Part shown: positions 26,028 through 37,700 of the stretch, in pieces
How positions within the stretch are numbered: position 1 is the first letter of the stretch
Layout: the number at the start of each line of letters is the position of its first letter
Source: Spisula solida
Lineage: Eukaryota; Mollusca; Bivalvia; Venerida; Mactridae
Length of the DNA stretch: 64,000 nucleotides
Direction of reading: 5' to 3'
Assembly: GCA_947247005.1 (NCBI GenBank)
Contig: OX365951.1
Span: 32,788,899 to 32,852,898 of the forward strand
Program-made: the position numbers and the translations under genes
Notes under the pieces: model-generated
What the model was told of the DNA's origin: nothing
The model's database searches: none
Seen by the model: the letters and a program-made list of their open reading frames with translations, nothing else

Positions 26028-26485
26028 TAGGGCTGCGTACCGGTTTACGATATAAATCGAATACCGGTATTTTGCGTTCGATCGATACATCGAATCGAAC
26101 GTTTCCGTATCGATGAAATAATCGATCAACAACAAATACACATGGAAACCAATAATATCCCAATTCAAGTTGAGTTTTTCGATGTCCACTCAGTGTTTCG
26201 TCACAAAATTCAAACAAAAACTGCTGTGAAATTAACCTCTCGTTGCTTTTTAAAGCAATAGATACGTAATGCTATAAAACATGTGTAAACAGAGAAAACC
26301 ATGAACCTTTGTGTTACATGTCTTGTTTTAATTGTGTTCTGCAAGTTAAATTAATATTGCAAGCTAATACCTTCCTATTTAGACGTTTTATTGTTTAAAG
26401 AAAATATCATATGATATATCGAATATCGATCATTTTGTATCGATACAAATATCGTATCGATCATTCTAACCGATACGCAGCCCTA
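26028..26485. mobile_element. hAT-like non-autonomous element with perfect 8-bp target duplication
   Basis: Starts TAGGGCTGCGTACCGGTT and ends with its inverted copy (one mismatch). GTAGGTAT is duplicated exactly on both sides (26020-26027 and 26486-26493). The sub-terminal regions are rich in cgatacat/atcgatac words. An 8-bp duplication with TAG...CTA ends is diagnostic of hAT elements. The 458-bp interior has no transposase, so it must rely on a partner. Confidence 0.87.
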
Positions 26486-26493
26486 GTAGGTAT

Positions 26494-28366
26494 CTGAGAT
26501 AGTCAAAAGTCAGATCCTTCCAAAGCCAATTATAGGTTGTGGCTACTACCAGTACAATATTTTCTGTATTTTTGTCCGAAAGGCTGTAGTTTAATGTGAT
26601 GTAGTTTGTATTTCCCTGTGTCCTTGGATATAAAAATGATCAACCCAGTCTACGAATTTATTGAATGACCCTCGTAGTGTTACCGCCAAATTGCTGCTGA
26701 ATGATCGGGGAGGGGGGGGGGGGGGTAAATGTGCATTCGGCAATAAGTATAAGTGTTCTGATGGTAGTAATCGTGTTATCTTCTTCAGATTTCGATTTCT
26801 AAATAAAATTGTCAACTCTTTGCCATTGTCTGATTTTTAAAAGGCGTCATTTGATGTTGATATCAATGTTTTTCTTGTAACGTTTTGTAGAAGCGCTGTA
26901 TGAGACTGGAGAAAACTATCGTGATTTCACAATGTGTTTTTCCCACGGCGACTTGAAGAAATAAACTATAAGATTACTCAATGAATCGAATGACTGACAT
27001 AGCCTGAAATAACTTCAGTTCACGGTGACATCATAGAAATTTATAATGAAAGTTAAACGGCTCAGAGAATGTGACGTTTATTGCGATCAATTAAAATACT
27101 AGCTGTGGTAGCGCGCGCACATGGAAATAACATACACGTACTTTTCACTGGATACAAGTAGGGAATATAGCATTGACAATATGTTTCCAAAATGTAGCAT
27201 GAGTAGTCAGTTGTATAAAACATCAAAATACATGTACGTACATGTATAATAATTATATGCTCCTACCGTGCATAATATAAATGGTGCTGTACTTATATTA
27301 AAAGCTCAACAAGACCAACTTGAAAATAAGACCACTCAAGCGGTTTATATACTGCATGTGGATGTTAATGCATTAAACCTGGTCCAGTACAAACGTGTTT
27401 TCGTCGCCTCATGGACATAACCACGTGTTCTGATTTAAACAATTTTGGCACGAGTACGCAACCACTTCCGGAAGCGTGTTGACACTGGTATAAAACGAGG
27501 CCATCACGTTTGGTTACGTTACTATATATAGTTCACGCTACTTCAGTTACTTAAGATGTGGTCACCTACCATACTTAATTATTGCATAACTGAGTAGATT
27601 ATATTGACAGTTTGAATAGCACACAACATGTATTTCCTTATGATATTTGGTGCAGTTGGAAACCAGAAGCCGTATTTGCAATTCGATGGTACATCTTGTA
27701 TAACGTTGACGTCATTTATGACGTTGTCATGACGTCGCGAACGTTACCACTTTTCGTTCTTTTCACGGTGCCCAAAATGGCGTACTTGACAGTACGGACT
27801 TGTTTTCAATGTCACATCGAATTTTAATAGATCAGCTAAAAGCCTTGCGTATTCCCTACAAATATGTACATGTATGTGTAAAACGGAAGTATATTACATT
27901 TCGCTATGTTTTGAAGGGCGCTGAAGTAGATCCATAGATTTAGGAGAATAGCTGGTGTAGCAGAAATCTAAGAACTGCCTACCTTAGAGGAACCTACTTA
28001 CGTTGATATATACAAATTTCTTAATTATCACCAATTTGTTGCGTACAATGATGCGTGCACGTGAATTCATTGATAATAGACCACACAGATTTCCTACAGT
28101 AGTGTATGTACACCCAATTATTTCATTGACAACAAAAATAAACATAGCTATGGTATGAGATAATATCCGATATCGTGAACTCTTCCAACATAAACAATAC
28201 GATTTGTAATTTGTTAATGATAACATAATGATAGTAAGTTAAAATGTGATTGGTAACGTTACATTATGTAATGAGTATCAAACTATTTGTTGCATCATAT
28301 TTCTGTATGTGCGGGGTCACATTCTTTATAATCATGGACCATAACTCCACTATAACATGGTTAATG
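26494..28366. other. No gene seen; CRE-like cluster
   Basis: TGACGTCA at 27707-27714 is followed by TGACGTTG and TGACGTCG within 35 bases. No promoter or downstream gene is evident, so the cluster may be fortuitous. Confidence 0.4.
26700..26726. repeat. Poly-G tract
   Basis: gggaggggggggggggggg-type run. Low complexity. Confidence 0.85.
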
Positions 28367-28377
28367 CACAGAAACAA

Positions 28378-28709
28378 TTTTTGTTTATTTGCTTTTATTT
28401 ATCCTCGCCACCGGATAATCCATATGGGCGAGGCCCCCAGAAGAGGTAAGTCACTTTAGTGTTTGGGGGATAGTGCATGATACAGAAGATGCTCCAGTTC
28501 CAGAAGCATCCCTGGTTCTTTTACGTGCCGATGTAAAGCATCATACACGGGACCTCGCTTAACGTCTCGTCCGAAAGACTGTTAGTAAGTTTAGTTATGT
28601 TAGGTGGGAAACACTGAAAAGCATTTCTATATTTGACCGTCTGGAGTAGGGATCGAACCCACAACCTTCAGATCAGCAGTCAGTAGCCCTTACCACTAGA
28701 CCACTTGTC
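28378..28709 (-). mobile_element. SINE, family B, full length with 11-bp target duplication
   Basis: Minus strand: tRNA-like head (gacaagtggtctagtggtaa; B-box gggttcgatccc), a central block containing cgttaagcgaggtcccgtg and ttacatcggcacgtaaaaga, and an A-rich tail (gcaaataaacaaaaa). CACAGAAACAA is duplicated at 28367-28377 and 28710-28720, showing insertion by target-primed reverse transcription. Other copies are at 10934-11180 and 54793-55065. Confidence 0.9.
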
Positions 28710-28859
28710 CACAGAAACAAGCACAAGCTGGCCAACATTTATACTACATCAACATATACCTCTAACTGTCCAGACTCAATATCAAATCTTCCATTATGAA
28801 GGTTATATTATTTATTTAAAAATATAATAATAATTTATTTGACTTGAACAAATTCATAA

Positions 28860-29160
28860 TTCAATTGTATTTATTTAGACCTTTCGGTGGAGATAATCCA
28901 TGAGAGTGCAAGCTCTTATTTTCCATATTGTCATGTGATTCTTTAACGTGCCCGGTGTGTTGCATCGGAACATGCGAGACTACACTGATGTGGACATCAG
29001 GATTACTAACTTGTTTATCTCTAGTTAGAAGGGAATGACTTTATACTTAAAAGTTTCATAAATAACCAAGTGCCCTTGTTGAGATTCGAACCAGGAACCT
29101 GTTAATCAATAGTTAATGGGTATTATACACTCGACCACCAAGTCACCAAAAGGACGCCAG
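28860..29160 (-). mobile_element. SINE-like tRNA-headed element, family C
   Basis: The minus-strand head reads gacttggtggtcgagtgtat, then ggttcctggttcgaatctc (B-box). The body contains gcacgttaaagaatcac, recalling the cggcacgtaaaagaacc block of family B, which suggests a shared central domain. Confidence 0.65.
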
Positions 29161-29732
29161 CACGAACGGGCGCACTTTATACCCCCATGTACAGTCCTTG
29201 ACTTAAATGCTCCGCAAGCTGAATAAAAGTATTTTAAAACAAGCTGACTTTGTTACAAAATTAATACTATTTAAGAGTAATATCTTTAGAGCAGTAACGT
29301 TATAAAACACTTTCAGTTTCTTTCCACTTCGTCTATCATAATGAAACTAGGGGGTTTCCCATTTGTTATGTTTTCGATTGATCATGCCTGGATTGTAATA
29401 TTTATGGACAATTAGTTCAGACTTGATACTAAAAATGCGAGTATATATGCCACAATGTCGGTTAAATATGTGTCTATATGATTTAATCCTTTACTATTAA
29501 AGCATATAATATATTTCTATAACTTTGGATGATTTATGATAAATACAGATTTATGAAGCGGGACCATACCGTATTTATAAAGGTTGTTATCCAAGCGTAT
29601 ATAAGTTTATCGACATCTGTGAGGGAATGTGTGTGTGTGTTTCACCATTTTTTCAACAATTTTCTGTTATAAACGACTTCCAGTTCTTTGCAAAGTATCA
29701 ACCAGTACCGAATTGCTACATTTATGTACTGT

Positions 29733-31243
29733 AACGTCAATAGTTTTCGTGGGGGTTAAATTGTCGTTGATTTTTATTATATCATGCTAATAAACTGAAA
29801 ACAATCAACGGTATTTTTCTTTCCTGGATACTTTTTTCATTGTATTTTACAGTTGTGATTTGTGTTTTTTTTCTTTTTAGTGGGTTGTTTTTAGCCTTTC
29901 GTGCAGTGCTGTTTCTATCTATAGAGTGCTGTCTTCCCTGTCCGAATTGTTATTATCGTCCCTTATATCTTCCCTTACGGATTGAACAGTTTAAGATGAA
30001 CATTCAACGAAAACTCCGCGAACAACATCGATCGCGGAAACAGTTCGCGAACTATTCACAGCTAGATCAAGTGGTATTAAAACAGTTCGCGAACTATTCA
30101 CAGCTAGATCAAGTGGTATTAAAACAGTTCGCGAACTATTCACAGCTAGATCAAGTGGTATTAAAACAGTTCGCGAACTATTCACAGCTAGATCAAGTGG
30201 TATCAAAACAGTTCGCGAACTATTCACAGCTAGATCAAGTGGTATTAAAACAGTTCGCGAACTATTCACAGCTAGATCAAGTGGTATTAAAACAGTTCGC
30301 GAACTATTCACAGCTAGATCAAGTGGTATTAAAACAGTTCGCGAACTATTCACAGCTAGATCAAGTGGTATCAAAACAGTTCGCGAACTATTCACAGCTA
30401 GATCAAGTGGTATTAAAACAGTTCGCGAACTATTCACAGCTAGATCAAGTGGTATTAAAACAGTTCGCGAACTATTCACAGCTAGATCAAGTGGTATTAA
30501 AACAGTTCGCGAACTATTCACAGCTAGATCAAGTGGTATCAAAACAGTTCGCGAACTATTCACAGCTAGATCAAGTGGTATTAAAACAGTTCGCGAACTA
30601 TTCACAGCTAGATCAAGTGGTATTAAAACAGTTCGCGAACTATTCACAGCTAGATCAAGTGGTATTAAAACATTTCGCGAATTAAACTGAGAAAATCGCT
30701 TTAGTATTGGCAACTAAACATTCAGTTCGCAAAATAATCGCGACAAAAACTTAAACTACCAGATTGATCGCAGACTGCTAACATGGTGCATAATGCACGA
30801 ATGATTTTATTTTCTTGCATCCAACGGCAAAGTTTTTATTTGGCAGTTTGTCACATGACAGAAGTTACGTTTCTTTTGCCGATAAGTGTAAGCTCTTGAT
30901 GAAATGGCTACACGAAGATAATTATTATCTGCACCGTAAGTATGCTCATTACGTCATCAAAAACTCGTAAAATATACTATATACGACTGGAATAATGTTT
31001 AACATAAACTTGTTCGTATATTACTGAAAAGCCATAAATTTGAGCGGGTATCAAACACGGATATTGGTAAAATGGTAATTTGGCGGTTCCTTCAATTCGT
31101 GGATTTAAAATATTGAAAAACAAATCCATTTTTACGTATTTTGAGGTCAGTTAAATGATGGGATTGAATTTCGCAATCTAGCTCATCCTCGAAATTAATG
31201 AAAATACACCCCACGCAAATATTACTAATTTTGCAGTATTACA
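29733..31243. mobile_element. Possible composite element with ACTGTAA-type ends around the 42-bp array
   Basis: The left side (tactgtaacgtcaatagttttcgtgggg) and the inverted right side (ctgtaatactgcaaaattag ... gcgtgggg) follow the same loose pattern as the MITE at 181-404. Either one element carries the satellite or two separate fragments flank it. Weak evidence. Confidence 0.3.
30038..30681. repeat. 42-bp satellite with four-copy higher-order structure
   Basis: About 15 tandem copies of a 42-bp unit (cagttcgcgaactattcaca ... tcaagtggtatta) that are almost identical. Each contains the 12-bp palindrome AGTTCGCGAACT. Copies 4, 8 and 12 carry tatc where the others have tatt, giving a 168-bp higher-order unit. 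Because 42 is a multiple of three the array is open on both strands (281- and 240-codon frames). I regard these as artefacts. Confidence 0.95.
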
Positions 31244-31402
31244 GTTCGTTCTTAACTATGATTTTACAACAAATGTACTTTACTACGAACAGATTACAGA
31301 TCTATAGATCTTAACAGAAAACGTGTAATTACGAGGCCTTGTCATTATTGTAAAACTGGTGAATTCCGTAAGAATCAATCATAAATATGACTTCATGATT
31401 GG

Positions 31403-31650
31403 TGTATCGCTGGCTAAGAATTAGAAGGTCGTAAGTACAAAATCAATATTTTGAGAAAACAAGAAAAAAATGTCTAAAAACTACTCTTTACTTATGGAAA
31501 AACAAGCTTTTTAAACTTCAGTTTGGTTCCGATTTTCATGAAAATAGGCTCATTAGAAGCGCCTTGAGATGCTGATTGTTCAAATATGCATGCGTCTTAT
31601 AAGGTGGTAAGTAGTACTTGGGACCTTCTAATTTAAAGCCAGCTATATAT
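31403..31650. mobile_element. Longer relative of the 8531-8586 hairpin element
   Basis: Begins tatcgctggctaagaattag aaggtcgtaagtac and ends gtagtacttgggaccttcta atttaaagccagctata, an imperfect inverted repeat. The interior of about 190 bases is A-rich and non-coding. Confidence 0.6.
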
Positions 31651-32077
31651 ACCAATATATTCAAAGACAAATAAGCAAATGAAAACACCGTACAATGTTG
31701 GCTACGATACTTTTCCATGTGACAACATTTTAAAGAAAATCTGATTTATTTCGTAATTTAAGATATTATTGAGATTTTACGGTCAATTCGTTTCGAAATA
31801 ATAAGAATGAATCTTACGTATCAAGATGTTAGTTTACGATATAGTTTGCACATTTCTCGGTTCATCTGCATGCCCAAATGTAACATGAAAACACGGATAA
31901 AATTTAAATGCATTTAAAGAACTAAACTAAACCACCCATGCTGTTTTATTTGCCAGAAGATTGATATTATATCAAATTTTGGTATTATAGGAAAAATAAT
32001 TTTTTATCAAACATATTTCACACACGTAATTCCCACGATGAATCAAACCATTTTAATTACATTACACGGTTTTAAGT

Positions 32078-32148
32078 CATAGTCCCCAGACGGTATTTGA
32101 CTTCAATTGGAAGATAAGTCCCCAGACGGTATTTGACTTCAATGGGAA
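32078..32148. repeat. 35-bp tandem duplication
   Basis: gtccccagacggtatttgac ttcaat(t/g)ggaagata occurs twice in a row. Confidence 0.85.
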
Positions 32149-32274
32149 GATAGCTCCTCTTAGAGTTATAACGCTAATGTAATACTATCCCGATGAAGAC
32201 CATTCAAATATGTTATGCCTAGGTGCACCAGAAAAACGTCATTAAATACGGATTAATTGATGCACAAAAAATAC

Positions 32275-32572
32275 GAGTGCTTGCTTGTCAACGAGTGCGG
32301 TCAACGACTGGCTGCTTGTCAAAAAGTGGATGTTTTCAACGAGTGTGGTTACCGAGTGGCTGCTTGTCAACAAGTGTTGTCAACGAGTGGATGTTTGTCA
32401 ACGAGTGCAGTTAAATAGTGTTGTCATCGAGTGGATGCTTGTCAACGAGTGTGGTTAACGACTGGCTGTTTGTCAACGAGTGCCCGCTTGTCAACGAGTG
32501 TTGTCAACGAGTGTTGTCAACGAGTGACTGCTAGTCAACGAGTGTTGTCAACGATTGGTTGCTTGTAATGAT
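32275..32572. repeat. Irregular minisatellite based on tgtcaacgagtg
   Basis: About 14 copies of the word tcaacgagtg with variable spacers (ctggctgct, gatgtt). Irregular period. Confidence 0.85.
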
Positions 32573-32690
32573 TTACGCGATTGTGAAATGGTGAACCTAA
32601 TTTCATCTCATATAATCACAGCAGTTTTAGTACTCCCCTGAATTTAACAGCTACATTGACCGACTGTTTTAAAAAGGTTTTGTCTGTAGA

Positions 32691-33145
32691 CAGTAAACCC
32701 TAATATATAAAGACCACCCCAATTAATTATAACAAACCAACCTTAAAATTACGACCACAATTTTCCAGGCCATTATCACTATTAAACCTCATTATTGAGA
32801 CCAACTCAATACTGAAACAAGGAGTTTTTCAAGGGTCACATTGCTGGTTTATTAATATGGTTTTCATGTATTTCAAGCGACAGTTGTTACTCAGGACTGT
32901 CACAGAAATGACAGTTCATGATTTGTCCATCGTAAGTAATAATGTGACATACCTTGCACTTAAACGTGCCAAATTATTTATCAACGAATCTAAATACAGT
33001 ACAACCTCTCCAAAGCGACCCTCTGTGGAACAACAAACTCTTGAACAAGACCTTCAATATTCCCCGTAGTCGATATTTACTTATAAATTTAACCTCTTAA
33101 GAGCAACAACCTCTGGATGTTTCTCTACAGAGGTTTTACTGTATA
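32691..33145. mobile_element. Possible mariner-like element with ACAGTAAA ends
   Basis: gacagtaaaccctaatatata at the left and cagaggttttactgtata at the right form a short inverted end (acagtaaaac-cct/ctc). The interior has accaacctt, caaagcgaccctctg and related words typical of sub-terminal repeats. The 70-codon frame inside has no recognisable domain. Confidence 0.4.
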
Positions 33146-34727
33146 ACAATGTGATATTGAGAACATGGTTTACCTTCTCCGGAACATGTTGATAACTGGT
33201 GAATGAAACAATAATATTATAATATCCAATCCCGTTCTGTTATACGTGCACTATGTTAATCCTTCAATCAAATATATCACATTTCATTTATAACTCCAAT
33301 AATTTGTTAGAAAGTTCGTTCTATTATCCCAAACACAACTTTCACATAAAAATGTTTTGACGAGTATTCTGTCATAAATTTGTAAACTAACACATCTCTG
33401 ATCATGAAAATAGTTTTAAGAAATTTATGACAATTTATGAAATTAATATATCAGAATATGCTAGGGTATCGAAATCCCCAAATTGACTTAATTAACAGTA
33501 ACTTATATACGCACTGACTCGTTCACGCTAATTCATAAGCCCTGAAAGATTGTCGCGATGTTTTAACATCGATTGAACAACTCCGAACGAAAAGTGCGTA
33601 TAGAACAGTCAGACAGTTTAACAGCCCGTACAGTATTCACGCGACTTCAGTCACTTCACGATGCGCGCTTTATGCTGTCAAGTATTTTATTCAATGTTCA
33701 CAGTGCACGTGCTTTGGTTTAAAATAATCTCTTCTTTAAAGAAGATGTACCCGAATTTTTCATGTCCAAATATTACGCGCGCACCCCGAAATTAATTAAA
33801 GCATTAAGTAACTATTTTTAAAAGAATTTGTAGCAAATGAACTCGACAATTTTAGGTGAAGGTTCTTCTGCATTTCATTTTTTCGTAAGAATATAAACTT
33901 ATAATCACTATAAAATTAAATGGCAAATTTGATTTTCGCAATTTTAATTGTGGTAAAAATACGAACGCTGTCACTTTAAATACGACCAGTCATTGGATTG
34001 ATGAAACACGGTAGAATGGCCACAACTAATTTGATAAAGTCAGTAAGAGAATGCTACTAAATTTACGAAGTTACAAGTCGTAAATTAGTTTCAGTTTAGT
34101 CGATTGAATTAGTCGAATAAGTGGTTCAAAATCGTTTAAATCATGGGACTTGACCAGATTTCTTATGAAGTTTACAAGAAGGTTATCTAACGAATATTTG
34201 AACCAACCAGATTTATAGCTACGGTCCTAATAAACGCTTCGCATGAATCATTTTAAAAAGGGGGAGGGGAGAAGATGCTGAACCTATCATCTGAACACAC
34301 AATACATGTAGTCGAGAAAGCTCGGTCATTTCCGGTCTATTTGAATGCTGGCACACTGCTTTTTTGTCTGAATTAGACAACCGTACACTCAATGCTATCA
34401 TGTCGTTTTTCTAATTTATCCTCGTTCGTGTAATTACTTACTTAAAGTAATGATTTGACCCATATAAGTTAAATCACTTATTTCCAATTGTCGAAGGGCC
34501 AGCAAAGTGTGGTGCTACAAGAACTTCAGGTGTGTAGCAACGTAAAATGTCGCATCGACGCTATAGTTTTTGTCCAGACTTATCAAAGAACAGTTATTAG
34601 GGGTTTTGCACCAATACAATGTATTTTGTGATATAATTTCTTAGGCCTGTGCGTCATGGGAGTACATACGGATATACACGTATAAGACTTGACGATGAAT
34701 TGGGATTAAATTAAATTGGGAAACATC
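33146..34727. other. No gene seen
   Basis: AT-rich sequence between a decayed repeat and the large satellite. No supported feature. Confidence 0.55.
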
Positions 34728-37700
34728 TCTGTCCGACCTATTTTAAGTCGGTAAGAGTGACTTCCCCTGAAAAGCAGGGGAGAGAACTCTGCACAGGACA
34801 AGAGTTACTTCCCTTGAATTCATGGGAGGCAACTCTGTTTGACTTATTTTAAGTCGGTTAGAGTGACTCCCCCTGAAAAATCAGGGGATAGAACTCTGCA
34901 CAAGGTAAGAGTTACTTCCCTTGACTTCAAGGGAGGCAACTCAGTCAGGCCTATTTTAAGTGGGTAAGAGTGACTTCCCCTGAAAATCAGGGGAGAGAAC
35001 TCTGCCTAGGTCAAGAGTTACTTCCCTTGAATTCAGGGGAGGCAACTCTGTTTGACTTATTTTAAGTCGGTAAGAGTGACTTCCCCTGTAAATCAGGGGA
35101 GAGAACTCTGCCTAGGTCAAGAGTTACTTCCCTTGAATTCGGGGGAAGCAACTCTGTTTGACTTATTTTAAGTCGGTAAGAGTGACTTCCCCTGAAAATC
35201 AGGGGAGAGAACTCTGCCTATGTCAAGAGTTACTTCCCTTGAATTCAGGGGAGGCAACTCTGTTTGACTTATTTTAAGTCGGTACGAGTGACTTCCCCTG
35301 AAAATCAGGGGAGAGAACTCTGCACAGTGCAAGAGTTACTTCCCTTGAATTCAGGGGAGGCAACTCTGTTTGACTTATTTTAAGTCGGTAAGAGTGACTT
35401 CCCCTGAAAATCAGGGGAGAGAACTCTGCCAAGGTCAAGAGTTACTTCCATGAATTCAGGGAAAGCAACTCTGTCTGACTTATTTTAAGTCGGTAAGAGT
35501 GACTTCCCCTGAAAATCAGGGGAGATAACTCTGCACAGGACAAGAGTTACTTCCCTTGAATTCATGGGAGGCAACTCTGTTTGACTTATTTTAAGTCGGT
35601 AAGAGTGACTTCCCCTGAAAAATCAGGGGAGAGAAATCTGCACAAAGTAAGAGTTACTTCCCTTGACTTCAAGGGAGGCAACTCTTTCAGGCCTATTTTA
35701 ATTGGGTAAGAGTGACTTCCACTGAAAATCAGGGGAGAGAACTCTGCACGAGTTACTTCCCTTGAATTCAGGGGAGGCAACTCTGTTTGACTTATTTTAA
35801 GTCGGTAAGAGTGACTTACCCTGAAAACCAGGGGAGAGAACTCTGCCCAGGTCAAGAGTTACTTCCCTTGAATTCGGGGGAAGCAACTCTGTTTGACTTA
35901 TTTTAAGTCGGTAAGAGTGACTTCCCCTGAAAATCAGGGGAAAGAACTCTGCCTAGGTCAAGAGTTACTTCCCTTGAATTCAGGGGAGGCAACTCTGTTT
36001 GACTTATTTTAAGTCGGTACGAGTGACTTTCCCTGAAAATCAGGGGAGAGAACTCTGCACAGTGCAAGAGTTACTTCCCTTGAATTCAGGAGAGGCAACT
36101 CTGTTTGACTTATTTTAAGTCGGTAAGAGTGACTTCCCCTGAAAATCAGGGGAGAGAACTCTGCCAAGGTCAAGAGTTACTTCCCTTGAATTCAGGGAAA
36201 GCAACTCTGTCTGACTTATTTTAAGTCGGTAAGAGTGACTTACCCTGAAAACCAGGGGAGAGAACTCTGCACAGGACAAGAGTTACTTCCCTTGAATTCA
36301 TGGGAGGCAACTCTGTTCGACTTATTTTAAGTCGGTAAGAGTGACTTCCCCTAAAAATCAGGGGAGAGAACTCTGCCTAGGTCAAGAGTTACTTCCCTTG
36401 AATTCAGGGGAGGCAACTCTGTTTGACTTATTTTAAGTCGGTACGAGTGACTTCCCCTGAAAATCAGGAGAGAGAACTCTGCACAGTGCAAGAGTTACTT
36501 CCCTTGAATTCAGGGGAGGCAACTCTGTTTGACTTATTTTAAGTCGGTAAGAGTGACTTCCCCTGAAAATCAGGGGAGAGAACTCTGCCAAGGTCAAGAG
36601 TTACTTCCCTTGAATTCAGGGAAAGCAACTCTGTCTGACTTATTTTAAGTCGGTAAGAGTGACTTCCCCTGAAAATCAGGGGAGAGAACTCTGCACAGGA
36701 CAAGAGTTACTTCCCTTGAATTCATGGGAGGCAACTCTGTTTGACTTATTTTAAGTCGGTAAGAGTGACTACCCCTGAAAAATCAGGGGAGAGAACTCTG
36801 CACAAAGTAAGAGTTACTTCCCTTGACTTCAAGGGAGGCAACTCTGTCAGGCCTATTTTAATTGGGTAAGAGTGACTTCCACTGAAAATCAGGGGAGAGA
36901 ACTCTGCACGAGTTACTTCCCTTGAATTCAGGGGAGGCAACTCTGTTTGACTTATTTTAAGTCGGTAAGAGTGACTTACCCTGAAAACCAGGGGAGAGAA
37001 CTCTGCCCAGGTCAAGAGTTACTTCCCTTGAATTCGGGGGAAGCAACTCTGTTTGACTTATTTTAAGTCGGTAAGAGTGACTTCCCCTGAAAATCAGGGG
37101 AAAGAACTCTGCCTAGGTCAAGAGTTACTTCCCTTGAATTCAGGGAAAGCAACTCTGTCTGACTTATTTTAAGTCGGTAAGAGTGACTTCCCCTGAAAAT
37201 CAGGGGAGAGAACTCTGCACAAAGTAAGAGTTACTTCCCTTGACTTCAAGGGAGGCAACTCTGTCAGGCCTATTTTAATTGGGTAAGAGTGACTTCCCCT
37301 GAAAATCAGGGGAGAGAACTCTGCACGAGTTACTTCCCTTGAATTCAGGGGAGGCAACTCTGTTTGACTTATTTTAAGTCGGTAAGAGTGACTTACCCTG
37401 AAAACCAGGGGAGAGAACTCTGCACAGGACAAGAGTTACTTCCCTTGAATTCATGGGAGGCAACTCTGTTCGACTTATTTTAAGTCGGTAAGAGTGACTT
37501 CCCCTAAAAATCAGGGGAGAGAACTCTGCCTAGGTCAAGAGTTACTTCCCTTGAATTCAGGGGAGGCAACTCTGTTTGACTTATTTTAAGTCGGTACGAG
37601 TGACTTCCCCTGAAAATCAGGAGAGAGAACTCTGCACAGTGCAAGAGTTACTTCCCTTGAATTCAGGGGAGGCAACTCTGTTTGACTTATTTTAAGTCGG

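Noticed and set aside
28640..28709. Functional tRNA gene on the minus strand
   Set aside because: It is the head of SINE family B, with target duplication around the whole element.
30038..30681. CRISPR-like array
   Set aside because: There are no unique spacers; the whole 42-bp unit is repeated, and the DNA is from an animal.
29840..30685. 281-codon plus-strand frame with hydrophobic start and 14-residue repeats, as a protein gene
   Set aside because: The repeat part is open on both strands because the unit is 42 bp, the unit carries a palindrome, and the upstream part has no domain or codon signal. It is a satellite artefact.
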